Source of the DNA: Candidatus Hydrogenedentota bacterium
GTDB lineage: Bacteria; Hydrogenedentota; Hydrogenedentia; Hydrogenedentales; SLHB01
Assembly: GCA_020849535.1 (NCBI GenBank)
Contig: JADLGB010000142.1
Span: 66,688 to 130,687, forward strand
DNA: 64,000 nt
Direction of reading: 5' to 3'
The notes under the pieces were generated by a model, which was given only the letters and a program-made list of their open reading frames with translations, was not told the DNA's origin and did not search any database. Shown in pieces: positions 8,998-18,061 of this stretch (within the stretch, counting starts at the first letter, position 1; each line of letters opens with the position of its first letter). Position numbers and translations under genes: made by a program.

Positions 8998-10353
8998 TCA
9001 GGCCTGGGGTTTGACGCGCCAGGTGAGCGCGAGGAGGAGGACGGCAATCGCGGTGGAGGCGAGGATGGAGTAGAGGACGAGGTTCCAGGCGGTTTGTTTG
9101 CCGTAGAGGTCTTCGGAGTAGTGGAGCATGGCGCCGAAGCCTTTGGCCTGGGCCATGCGGCCGATGTAGCCGAACAGGCCGATGAAGCCGGCGGCGGTGC
9201 CGATGGCTTTCTTGGAGGAAACATCGAGAGCGATGATCGTGATGAGATTGATCACGGGGTAGATGAAGAAGCCGACGGCGAAGAGCATGACCATGTCGAG
9301 CCAAAGGTAGCCCGCGGGGATAAACAGGATCGCGGTGAACGCGGCGAGAATGGGCACCATTGACAAGGTCGCGACCATGCCCCGGCGGCCGCCGAGCCGG
9401 TCGGAGATCCAGCCGAGCAGGATGGTCGAGGGAATCCCGCCCATTTCGATGTAGAAGATGACGTTGCCGCCGCCGATGAGGGTCGCGCCTTTCATCTCGC
9501 GCACGTACATGGGGCCCCAGTCGAGCATGCTGTAGCGGGTGATGTATGCGAAGAAGTTCGCGAACGCGAGCAGCCAGATGAGTTTGTTTGTCAGAACGCG
9601 TTCTACGAGCAGTTCGCGGTACGTCAGTTCGCGCTCGAGCGTGCCGTGGATGCGTTCGTGTTCCGTGTAGTCGTTGCGATACTCCTCGATGGGGGGCAGT
9701 CCGACGGATTGCGGTGTGTCGCGCAGGCGCCAGAACAGGTACACAGCGCCGATCGCGGCGAGCACGCCCGGCACATAGAACGCGTATTGCCAGCCTCCGA
9801 AGTGGTGGGCGGCATGCGCCGCGATCACGCCCGCGACGGCGCCGCCGAGGTTGTGCGAGGTGTTCCAAGTGCTGAAGGTCAGACCGCGTTCTTTCTCGCT
9901 GAACCAATGTCCCATGCAACGTCCGCAGGGCGGCCAGCCCATGCCCTGCACGAAGCCGTTCAGGCTCCAGAGCAGCAGGTGGACGGTGTAGTCGGCGGTC
10001 GCACCGAACGCGAAGTTGCAGACCGCGGTCAGCAGAAGCCCAAAGGGCATGAACACGCGCGCATTGCTGCGGTCGGACCAGGCGCCCATCAGGAATTTGC
10101 CCACACCGTAGCTCAGTGCGGTGATAGCGAGGATGTTGCCGATCATGGACTTGTCGTAGTGCAGGCCGGCTTGCATGTCCTCGGACACGACAGAGAAGTT
10201 GTTCCGTACGAGGTAGAACATGGCGTATCCGAAGAAGGTGGCTTCGAGAATCTGCCAGCGGAATTTGGGATAGAGTCGCTTGACCTCGTCGTCCGGCAGG
10301 CGCGGCACGTGTGGCGCCGGTGCGAAGTAACGCAATAGGCCCCAGCGCTTCAT
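8998..10353 (-). CDS. Major facilitator transporter, organophosphate:phosphate antiporter (GlpT/UhpT-like)
   Basis: The protein of 451 residues has about 12 membrane segments in two six-helix halves. Features of the OPA group of the MFS are visible: the FFGYAMFYLVRNNFSV segment with the helix-1 arginine, YGVGKFLMGAWSDRSNARVFMP (the A-like loop between helices 2 and 3) and GMGWPPCGRCMGHWFSEKERG. These transporters exchange glycerol 3-phosphate or hexose phosphates for inorganic phosphate; the exact substrate is not deducible. The frame stays open to 10602, yet the family normally begins just before the LPDDEVKRLYPKFRW region, so ATG 10353 (GGGGAA upstream) is chosen. Confidence 0.9.
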   Translation of the reverse strand: MKRWGLLRYFAPAPHVPRLPDDEVKRLYPKFRWQILEATFFGYAMFYLVRNNFSVVSEDMQAGLHYDKSMIGNILAITALSYGVGKFLMGAWSDRSNARVFMPFGLLLTAVCNFAFGATADYTVHLLLWSLNGFVQGMGWPPCGRCMGHWFSEKERGLTFSTWNTSHNLGGAVAGVIAAHAAHHFGGWQYAFYVPGVLAAIGAVYLFWRLRDTPQSVGLPPIEEYRNDYTEHERIHGTLERELTYRELLVERVLTNKLIWLLAFANFFAYITRYSMLDWGPMYVREMKGATLIGGGNVIFYIEMGGIPSTILLGWISDRLGGRRGMVATLSMVPILAAFTAILFIPAGYLWLDMVMLFAVGFFIYPVINLITIIALDVSSKKAIGTAAGFIGLFGYIGRMAQAKGFGAMLHYSEDLYGKQTAWNLVLYSILASTAIAVLLLALTWRVKPQA

Positions 10354-10646
10354 GGGTTCCCCGTCTTGTGCAATGGTCCGTCTCCCCTCGGATCGAGAAC
10401 GGCCTTGGACGCGCTCGTGCAACGCCATGGCGGTCCCCAACGTGCTGCCAGAGGCATTGTACAGATTGGCGGCCATCCCGCCAAGTGAGCCCATCGCGCA
10501 GTCCGCGGGGCCGATCCATCCGGACCGAGCACTGTATCCGCCATTCGCCTCTGTGTTAAGATCCGCGCGGCTAGTATGTTGATTCCTTCGAGCAGTCTCC
10601 ATTCGGGGCGCGGCACAGGAATTCCACCAGAGAACTATAGGAAGAT

Positions 10647-11270
10647 ATGGTCACATTCATTGCGGATTGGATTACATCATTCATGTCGGCTCTGGGGTAT
10701 CCGGGCCTTGTCATCATGATGGCGCTTGAGAGCATGATCGCGCCCGTGCCCTCCGAGATAGTCATGCCGTTCGCGGGGTTTCTGGTCGTGGAAGGGCAGT
10801 TCACGTTTCTTGGCGCGGCGTTGGCGTCGTCGCTGGGTACGCTGTTGGGCTCCTTGATCAGTTATTGGATGGGAAAGTATGGCGGGTATCCTCTCATCTA
10901 CCGGTACGGGAAGTATTTCTTGCTGGAGCGCGAACATCTCGAATACACCGTGTCGTGGTTCGAGAAGCGGGGCGACATCGCGGTACTCATTTGCCGTTTC
11001 ATCCCGGTGGTCAGGCATCTAATCTCGATCCCGGCCGGCGTCGGTAAGATGAACATCGTGCGTTTCTGCTTCTTTACCCTTCTCGGCGGCACGATTTGGA
11101 ACGTCATTCTGCTTTTTGCCGGCGTGAAACTCGGTCAACATTGGGACATCATCTCCAAGTACTCGCATGAACTCGACTACGTCGTCGTGGCGGTTCTGTG
11201 CGTGGTGTTTGCGTGGTGGGTCCGGAAACAGTGGAAACGGCGGGCTACCATCGCCGCAAGCAAGCCTTAG
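10647..11270 (+). CDS. DedA family membrane protein
   Basis: DedA (SNARE-associated/VTT) proteins are multi-pass inner-membrane transporters or scramblases linked to lipid carrier recycling and envelope homeostasis. The 207-residue product shows the family pattern: MALESMIAPVPSEIVMPFAGFL near the N-terminus with the conserved Glu and Pro, the re-entrant region, and FIPVVRHLISIPAG with the conserved arginine. A GGA lies shortly before ATG 10647. The DUF502 gene follows after 45 bases on the same strand and may share its transcript. Confidence 0.93.
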   Translation: MVTFIADWITSFMSALGYPGLVIMMALESMIAPVPSEIVMPFAGFLVVEGQFTFLGAALASSLGTLLGSLISYWMGKYGGYPLIYRYGKYFLLEREHLEYTVSWFEKRGDIAVLICRFIPVVRHLISIPAGVGKMNIVRFCFFTLLGGTIWNVILLFAGVKLGQHWDIISKYSHELDYVVVAVLCVVFAWWVRKQWKRRATIAASKP

Positions 11271-11315
11271 CCTTTATACTGGCGCGACCGCGGCAACCTG
11301 AGTTGGTGTGATTTT

Positions 11316-12731
11316 ATGAAGAAGTCGAAATCCAGCCGCATGAGAACCATCTTCGTGCACCGGTTGCGGACGACCATCCGCGGCTACATGCTACGTGGCA
11401 TCCTGATCGTTGTCCCTCTCGGCGTGACGGCCTATGTCCTGGCGCTGTGCTACCAGCTTACCGCGGGACACCTTGTTCCGTTCCTTCGGTTGTATACCGG
11501 CGATTTGCCCAACTACACCGTCGTGCTGCTGTCGTTGGTCTTGTTTATCGTCATTCTCTACGTCATTGGGCTTACCGCGGGCTTTGTGGTGGGCAGGCGG
11601 TTCATCGCGTTCAGCGAGAGTTTCCTGCGGCGAATTCCACTGATCAAGACCATTTACGGCGCGTCCCGGCAAGCAGTGGATGTGCTGTCCAGGCAGGACG
11701 AGGGCCCCGCGTATCAGGCCGCCGTGTTGGTGCCGTTTCCCGCACCCGAGTTGCGGACCATCGCCTTTATCACCGGCCGCTTGACCATCGAAGGTGAAGG
11801 TGAGTACTTTCGGACCTTCATTCCCACCACGCCGAATCCGACGAGCGGTTATCTGGAGATTTTCCGGCAGGACATAGTTGAATATACCACCCTGTCGGTC
11901 GAAGACGCCGCCAAGGCCGTCATGTCCGCGGGGACCCTCACGCCCGAGGAATTCTCATTCGTCGATCCTCCTGAAATGGATACGGCGTTGCCGGAAGCGC
12001 GGCGGACGGGCCTGCCCGGCGCTGCCATGCAGCAAATCCGGCCAACCAAGCCGAAGCACTCCTGGCCGGTGCGCGCGCTGCTGAAGATCCGCCGCCGGCT
12101 GATTTCCGGTCTCCTTGTCCTTGTGCCGATCGGAATCACGATCTTCATCACCAACTTTGCGTATGGTCTCACTGCGGGCCGCATCGCACCTCTCGCGCGA
12201 TGGCTGGCGGGTCCCCAGCCCACCTACGTCACCGCGGTGGTCTCGGTGATCCTGCTGATCATCTTACTGTACCTCACGGGATACGTGACGACAGCGGTTG
12301 TCGGCGCGCGTCTGGTTCGTTTGATCGAAAGCCTGATTAGCCGCCTCCCCCTGATCACGACCGTATACGGGGCCACGAAACAAATAGTCGAAACGATCGT
12401 GAAGCCCGGCTCCGGGCCCAAGTTTGAGGCTCCCGTCTTCGTCGAGTTTCCTTATCCGGGTGTTCGCGCGCTCGGCTTTATCGTGGGCAAGATGCGCGAT
12501 GCGAGCGGCAAACTGTACGTGAAGGTTTTCGTGCCTACGACGCCAAACGTCACCGTCGGCCTCTTGCAGCTCTACGAAACATCGCAGGTATCGGCATGCA
12601 GCCTCAGTCTTGAGGAAGCGATCAAGATGGCCGTCTCCTGTGGCCTCATCGGTCCGGAGACCATTACGTTGCGCCCCGTGACCGAGCTGGAGGGGTATGC
12701 GGAAGAGCCTGAGCCCCGTATCACACGCTGA
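11316..12731 (+). CDS. Tandem DUF502 membrane protein
   Basis: DUF502 proteins are about 200-residue membrane proteins of unknown function. This 471-residue product carries two copies. Copy 1 (about 22-210) has RGILIVVPLGVTAYV, IPLIKTIYGASRQAV and TFIPTTPNPTSGYLEIF; copy 2 (about 260-460) has SGLLVLVPIGITIFI, LPLITTVYGATKQIV and VFVPTTPNVTVGLLQLY. The copies align throughout but differ in sequence, so the duplication is old. Each copy has two membrane segments followed by a soluble part. An approximately 45-residue linker joins them. It is probably co-transcribed with the dedA-type gene upstream. Confidence 0.9.
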   Translation: MKKSKSSRMRTIFVHRLRTTIRGYMLRGILIVVPLGVTAYVLALCYQLTAGHLVPFLRLYTGDLPNYTVVLLSLVLFIVILYVIGLTAGFVVGRRFIAFSESFLRRIPLIKTIYGASRQAVDVLSRQDEGPAYQAAVLVPFPAPELRTIAFITGRLTIEGEGEYFRTFIPTTPNPTSGYLEIFRQDIVEYTTLSVEDAAKAVMSAGTLTPEEFSFVDPPEMDTALPEARRTGLPGAAMQQIRPTKPKHSWPVRALLKIRRRLISGLLVLVPIGITIFITNFAYGLTAGRIAPLARWLAGPQPTYVTAVVSVILLIILLYLTGYVTTAVVGARLVRLIESLISRLPLITTVYGATKQIVETIVKPGSGPKFEAPVFVEFPYPGVRALGFIVGKMRDASGKLYVKVFVPTTPNVTVGLLQLYETSQVSACSLSLEEAIKMAVSCGLIGPETITLRPVTELEGYAEEPEPRITR

Positions 12732-12841
12732 CGGCTCAGCCATCGATCCTTTCAGGTCGGGGTTCCACTGGCGAGTCGCCCGGTTCCGTGCTAGGATGTC
12801 CGCCGTAAATCCCGGGCCACGGAATACGCAGGGGATACTTC

Positions 12842-14551
12842 ATGAAACATGCAGCATTACTCGCCTTTGTCCCGTTTGCATGCATCGTTGCTGCGGCGCG
12901 TATCGGCGCGCAGGAAACACCACAGGCGGGCGGGCCCGCCGTCAAGGGCGCGATGCTTTGTCCACCCGACGACACGACGCGTTTTTACCACGCGCGCGTG
13001 ACGCTGGCGCCGGCGGAATGTGCATATGCTATCACGGAGACGTTGGTGGGCGAACGTCTGGACGTCTTCGTCGCACGGGTGAACGGCGAACTGACGCAAG
13101 TCATGCCGGATGGCCGGGTGGACCGCCACGCGAACGGAAAGATCCCCGCGGGAGTTGAGGCGGATTTTCTCGTGCGTTGCCCCTGGGAATCCGGCAAGAG
13201 CTATCCGATTACCCTCCGCGGTGCGAAGCAGGAGGGCGACACCCCGTTCACGCTGCGCGCGGAGGCACAGGCCCCGGCATCGGCTTCAGGCTTTCCGTTT
13301 CCAGGCTGGGCCGAACACCGCGTGCTCGTCTTGCGCGATGACTTCGGCATCGAGCGGAAGAACTCGCCCTATGTCATCTTCGTCTCCGATGAGGCGAGCC
13401 GCGTCGCATCGTGGGCGAAGGAGTTGCGGGTCGCCGCGTACGATCTTGCCACAGGGGCCACGCGCGAGATTCCCAGCCAAGTGTTATACGAAAAGCGCCG
13501 CTTCGACACACCGGTGCAGGAGAAGGCGTACACCACGTGTGAAGTCGCGTTTCTCGTTGATGTGCCCGCAAAAGGCAAGTCCTACTACATCCTCGCCTAC
13601 GGAAATCCCCAAGCGGAAGCGCCCTCGTACGAATCGGACCTCATCGTGTCGCAGCGCGATGATGGCGCCACGTGGATCGAGAACGAGTTCTTCGAAGCCC
13701 AGCTCGATCCGCACAACCAGAGCTTGAATGGATTCCGATCGAAGTCCTTCGGCACCGGAGACAAACGAACCTTCGGACTGCCGGAACAACCCGGCTACAC
13801 GCTACACTACAACCCCGACGTGTGGGTGAAGAACCGCTCGTGGACGCATACGAAGGGCTGGAATCCGCCGCCGCATCGCGTCATGCAACAAGGACCCGTC
13901 GCCGTGGTGTGGCGCCGCTGGGGCCACTTGCCCGAGTCGGACGAAGTCGAGGTCAACGTCACCTACCACTTCTTCAGCAAGACGCCTTACGTGCTTGTCG
14001 AGTCCACAATCGATGTCCTTGAGGATGTTGTTGTCAACGCATTGCGCAACGAAGAAGTCGTCTACATGCCCTCCACGGAAGTCGACCACGCGGGCTACCG
14101 CCGCGCCAACGGAGAGGTCGTGTACCGTCCGGTCGAGCAGGGTAAAGGATTAACACCGGGCATCGTGGACATCATCGCGGCGGAAGCGCCCTACGTGTGC
14201 CTGACGCGCGAGGCGAACAAGATGGGTCTCGCGAGCATCCGCCTGAAGCAGTTGGCGGGGACCCGAGGCGCGTGGCCGCCGGTGCTCGCATCGACGGGTA
14301 CGATCATTGCGGACTACGGCTGGAACTTCCGGTATTGGAGCCGCTCGCTCGTGTATCCGTGGGGAGACTACGTGCCGGATCATCCGGTGGTGCTCAATAC
14401 GGACACGTACTACGGCGAGAAGAGCGCCTTCTGCGTGTTTCCTTTGGGTGACGGCGAGACGCCGGAAGCACGGCTGCAGTATGTGGACGCATTGTATCGC
14501 GAACTTTCGCAGCCCATCGCTATCGACCACCAAGGGGCGGGTCCTTGGTGA
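12842..14551 (+). CDS. Large secreted protein of unknown function, possibly glycan-related
   Basis: The 569-residue protein has a signal peptide (MKHAALLAFVPFACIVAAARIGAQ) and appears all-beta. Segments such as RVLVLRDDFGIERKNSPYV, a sugar-binding-like region with WIENEFFEAQLDPHNQSLNGF, and FFSKTPYVLVESTIDVLED resemble beta-sandwich domains of polysaccharide lyases and related secreted enzymes, but I cannot assign a family. The downstream gene begins 43 bases after its stop on the same strand and encodes another large exported protein, so the two probably act on the same substrate. The start has no strong ribosome site, though GGGGATACTTC lies just before ATG 12842. Confidence 0.8.
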   Translation: MKHAALLAFVPFACIVAAARIGAQETPQAGGPAVKGAMLCPPDDTTRFYHARVTLAPAECAYAITETLVGERLDVFVARVNGELTQVMPDGRVDRHANGKIPAGVEADFLVRCPWESGKSYPITLRGAKQEGDTPFTLRAEAQAPASASGFPFPGWAEHRVLVLRDDFGIERKNSPYVIFVSDEASRVASWAKELRVAAYDLATGATREIPSQVLYEKRRFDTPVQEKAYTTCEVAFLVDVPAKGKSYYILAYGNPQAEAPSYESDLIVSQRDDGATWIENEFFEAQLDPHNQSLNGFRSKSFGTGDKRTFGLPEQPGYTLHYNPDVWVKNRSWTHTKGWNPPPHRVMQQGPVAVVWRRWGHLPESDEVEVNVTYHFFSKTPYVLVESTIDVLEDVVVNALRNEEVVYMPSTEVDHAGYRRANGEVVYRPVEQGKGLTPGIVDIIAAEAPYVCLTREANKMGLASIRLKQLAGTRGAWPPVLASTGTIIADYGWNFRYWSRSLVYPWGDYVPDHPVVLNTDTYYGEKSAFCVFPLGDGETPEARLQYVDALYRELSQPIAIDHQGAGPW

Positions 14552-14594
14552 TCGTTCTTCAGGTGATATCCGTACTCCGTTGAAAGGCCTCGAC

Positions 14595-16637
14595 ATGTTA
14601 CTTGTATGGGTGTGCCTGACCTTGTCGGCCGCGGCCGCGGAGCCGTTCCAACTTCCTGACAATTTCGATCCCGCGATCTCCATGCTGCGCGACGGGGACC
14701 GTCACTCCTCCCGGGAAGCCGCGGAACTGGCGGAGAAGCTGCTGGCGAACGGTACGCCACAGGACATCGAGACGGCGGTGAAGGTGCTCGACGCCGTCAT
14801 CGCGTGTCAGGAGCAGCGCGAGGGCGCGCGGCACCAGGGCAACTTCCTGTGGAACCGCGAGGACGAAGCCATCCGTGACCTCAACGGGGTGGAGTTTGTG
14901 TTGCGGCATCTCATTCCCATGATGATTCGCCACGGCGACCGCCTTCCGGAGGATGTACGCGCGCGGGTGCTGCGCTGCATCCGCCTCGGTGTGGACGAAG
15001 TACTGCGAATGGATGTCGCGGTGACGTATACGAATATCGCCACGATGGACTGCCTGAATTCGTGCCTGGGGGGCGAGTTATTGAACGATCCCGCCGTGGC
15101 GCAGCGCGGATATGCCAAGCTGAAGGAACTCGCTGACTTTACGGCGGCGAATGGGACCGTCTACGAATTCTACAGTCCAGGCTACACGCAGGTGACTGTC
15201 GATGCCTTGCACCGGCTCTCCTCGTTGGCGCGCGACCGGGACACGGCCGTGCGCGCACGCGAGATGCTGGCGCGGCTCGCATTGACGACGGCGCTTCACA
15301 TCTCACCTTCAACGGGTCGCCTGACGGGTCCCTTCAGCCGCGCCTACTTTGATGAAGTGATGGGCGAATCCGAATCGGAATCGGAATACCTTCGCGCGTG
15401 GGCGGCGGAAGGTGTTGTGCCTGAGTGGAGCGCGCTGGTCCTCGACCGTGCGATGCCGCTTCCAACGCAGATCGAGGAAACCAGCGCACGGGGCTGGAAC
15501 ATGAGCGCCACGACCTACCTCACAAAAGACTTCTCGTTGGGCACCGCCTCGCGCGAGGTCAGCAATCAGACCAGTGGCCTCGTCGTTCGGTATCCTGTCG
15601 CCGGGTCGAAACAACCGGGCACGGTGTTCAGCCGCTACCTGGTGAACGACACCTGGTTTGAACCGAGCGACGCGCCTGAAGAGCGCAGCTCCTTTCTCAG
15701 CCTGAGGGATATGGGCAAGCACTACGCCGTGCAGGCGGGTGCGCGCGCATTGTACGTGTGTTCGCCCCGGCAGACGGCCTATGTGGATAGCTTCGCGCCA
15801 TGCACGCGAGACTATTGGCACAGCGCCAAGGCCGCGCTTATCTGGTCGCGGCGCGATACGGTAGACGCGATCTGGGCCGGTGAGCGTCTCTTGGACTCAC
15901 TGCCGGCCGAGGTGCGGCCCGGCGAAGTAGTGGTCGTGGAATCGGGACCCGTGTACGTCGGGATTCTGCCTCTGTCGCGCACGGACCTCGGATACGGCGC
16001 GCCGCTGCGGGTGGCGGAAGCGCAGGGCATGCTCGCCTTCGAGATGTACAATTATCTCGGCGGCCCCAAGGTGCATAATGATCTTGAGCGCATGAGCCGT
16101 TTTTACCGGGGACAGCCCCAAAACGCATTCTATGTGGAGGTCGCGGAGCGAACCGCGTATCCAGACGCGCAGGCCTTTGGCAGATCGATTGCCGCGGGCG
16201 CGGTGAAGGACGAGGCCGCGCCGGAGTTCACGGTATACAACGAAGACGCCGATCGTCCGTGGTTTATCGAGTACCAGCGTGATGGCCAAACGATCGGCTT
16301 CGAAGTGGACCTCATCGACTGGACGCTCACGCGGCGCTGGACCGAGAAGGGCGATCTCGGATTCCCCATGCTTGAGTCCGCCGTGGCGCGGCAGAACGAC
16401 ACGGGGCACGTGGAAGCGGACGGCGCTGTGCTTGAATGTCTGCCCGCGCCCGCGTGGCTGTATGCGGATCCGCAACGCGATCTCTACGTGGCCGGATATC
16501 ACGGCGAGCCGGGAACGCTGACGCTCACTCTTCCCAAGGGCCGCGTGACCATCGAGAACATGGGAACCGGCACCGTAGTGTATGAAGCAGGCAAGGTGAC
16601 CATCGATGCGCTTGGAAATCCGGTGCTCAAGCAATAG
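14595..16637 (+). CDS. Secreted alpha-toroid plus beta-sandwich protein, polysaccharide-lyase-like architecture
   Basis: The 680-residue product has a short signal peptide (MLLVWVCLTLSAAAAEP). Residues about 30-270 are alpha-helical with repeated LxxLA-type helices and phrases such as YTNIATMDCLNSCLGGELL and YEFYSPGYTQVTVDALHRLS; residues about 330-670 look beta-rich. This order is that of alpha/alpha-toroid polysaccharide lyases and heparinase-like enzymes, but no catalytic motif could be fixed. The frame opens earlier (14307) in overlap with the previous gene; AAAGG seven bases before ATG 14595 and the signal peptide decide the start. It is probably in one operon with the preceding secreted protein. 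Confidence 0.82.
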   Translation: MLLVWVCLTLSAAAAEPFQLPDNFDPAISMLRDGDRHSSREAAELAEKLLANGTPQDIETAVKVLDAVIACQEQREGARHQGNFLWNREDEAIRDLNGVEFVLRHLIPMMIRHGDRLPEDVRARVLRCIRLGVDEVLRMDVAVTYTNIATMDCLNSCLGGELLNDPAVAQRGYAKLKELADFTAANGTVYEFYSPGYTQVTVDALHRLSSLARDRDTAVRAREMLARLALTTALHISPSTGRLTGPFSRAYFDEVMGESESESEYLRAWAAEGVVPEWSALVLDRAMPLPTQIEETSARGWNMSATTYLTKDFSLGTASREVSNQTSGLVVRYPVAGSKQPGTVFSRYLVNDTWFEPSDAPEERSSFLSLRDMGKHYAVQAGARALYVCSPRQTAYVDSFAPCTRDYWHSAKAALIWSRRDTVDAIWAGERLLDSLPAEVRPGEVVVVESGPVYVGILPLSRTDLGYGAPLRVAEAQGMLAFEMYNYLGGPKVHNDLERMSRFYRGQPQNAFYVEVAERTAYPDAQAFGRSIAAGAVKDEAAPEFTVYNEDADRPWFIEYQRDGQTIGFEVDLIDWTLTRRWTEKGDLGFPMLESAVARQNDTGHVEADGAVLECLPAPAWLYADPQRDLYVAGYHGEPGTLTLTLPKGRVTIENMGTGTVVYEAGKVTIDALGNPVLKQ

Positions 16638-16725
16638 ACTAAGCCGCACCTGACAATTCCGGTGTCTGCTGCAATGTCCCGTTTCGGAGTGAAAGTTCGG
16701 TGAAACGACGAGAGGAGATCCCCTC

Positions 16726-18030
16726 ATGTTCTGGAGCGATTCCCGCGTGCGAACTCTGGCCCTCGCCGCGCTACTGCTGTGCGCGGCCGTGAGCGCGCCC
16801 GCCGATATGGCCGTTGAAGAAGGCAATGGCAAGCACTGGTTTAAGGGCGTCACACATTTTCATACGCTGTGGAGCGATGGCGACGCGGCGCCTGAAGTTG
16901 CCGTCCAGTGGTACCAATCGCACGGGTACGACTTCATCTGCGTCAGCGATCACAACATCCTGCAGACCGGAGAAAAGTGGTTTCCCATTGACAAGCCGGA
17001 AGACAAGCGGCTGCCCATGGAAAAGGTCGAGGCGTTGCGCAAAGAATTTGGGCAGGACTGGGTCGTCGTTGAGCAGCGCGATGGCAAGCCGATGATGCGT
17101 TTGAAGACCCTTACAGAGCTTCAAGAGCGGTTTCAGCAGCCGGACAAATTCCTCGTTATCCCCGGCGAGGAAGTGACCGCCGAGAAGGCCGTGCACATCA
17201 ATGCGGTCAACACGCGCGAAGTCATCGTGCCGATCAAGGCGGGGACCGTCTCTGAAACGCTTCAGAAGAACCTTGACGCTATCGAAGCGCACGGCCACGA
17301 GCACAATGTGCCGCTGCTCGTCCATATCAATCATCCCAACTGGAGTTCAACGATCACCGCGGAAGAGATCGTGTCCGTCGGGGGCGAACGGTTCTTCGAG
17401 GTCTACAACGGCCACGGCGGCGTGCGGAACTGGGGCGACCCGGCAAAACACATCACGTCCACTGATCGCCTTTGGGACATCATCCTGTCGCTTCGCTTGG
17501 GGAACGCAGCCGACACCACGAAGCCGATGTATGCCGTCGCCACGGACGACGCTCACAATTGGTTCTATCAAGGTCCCGGCGAGTCGATTCCCGGTCGCGG
17601 CTGGATCATGGTGTTGGCGGAATCCTTGACAGCGGAATCCTTAATTGAAGCCTGCAAGCGTGGCGACGTCTACCCGACGTCGGGCGTGCTGTTCGACAGC
17701 ATCCGCGTCGAGAACGGCACGTTCAGTGTCGCCATCAAGGCCGAAGAAGGCGTGACCTACACGACCCAGTTCATCGGCACGCGCAAAGGGACCGACCTGC
17801 ACGGCGAGCCGGTGAAGGATGAGAACGGCAACGAGATCCGCGCGACGCACGTGTACAGCGACCAGCTAGGAACCGTCCTGCACGAGACCAGCGACAACCC
17901 CGCCGTGTACACGATCAATGGGGATGAGATGTACGTGCGCGCAAAGGTGGTCTCGTCCAAGCTCAAGAAGAATCCATTCAGGGAAGGCGACTACGAAACC
18001 GCCTGGACCCAGCCAGTGGCGGTCAAATGA
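16726..18030 (+). CDS. Exported PHP-domain metallohydrolase
   Basis: The 434-residue protein has a signal peptide ending near APADM and then a PHP (polymerase and histidinol phosphatase) domain. Metal ligands are visible: His44 and His46 in THFHTLWSDG, Asp75-His76 in VSDHNI, a glutamate in PGEEVT, histidines in HINHPNW and DAHNW. Such exported PHP proteins are probably phosphoesterases; the substrate is unknown. The C-terminal 120 residues look like a beta domain. GAGGAG lies eight bases before ATG 16726. It lies 88 bases after the lyase-like gene on the same strand and may belong to that transcription unit. Confidence 0.87.
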   Translation: MFWSDSRVRTLALAALLLCAAVSAPADMAVEEGNGKHWFKGVTHFHTLWSDGDAAPEVAVQWYQSHGYDFICVSDHNILQTGEKWFPIDKPEDKRLPMEKVEALRKEFGQDWVVVEQRDGKPMMRLKTLTELQERFQQPDKFLVIPGEEVTAEKAVHINAVNTREVIVPIKAGTVSETLQKNLDAIEAHGHEHNVPLLVHINHPNWSSTITAEEIVSVGGERFFEVYNGHGGVRNWGDPAKHITSTDRLWDIILSLRLGNAADTTKPMYAVATDDAHNWFYQGPGESIPGRGWIMVLAESLTAESLIEACKRGDVYPTSGVLFDSIRVENGTFSVAIKAEEGVTYTTQFIGTRKGTDLHGEPVKDENGNEIRATHVYSDQLGTVLHETSDNPAVYTINGDEMYVRAKVVSSKLKKNPFREGDYETAWTQPVAVK

Positions 18031-18061
18031 GGTCGGCAGACGGACGGGAGGGTTTCGTCAA

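Noticed and set aside
8954-10519. 521-codon minus-strand frame in another phase of the transporter gene
   Set aside because: It is an out-of-frame shadow of the MFS transporter; its Arg/His-rich translation has no membrane segments.
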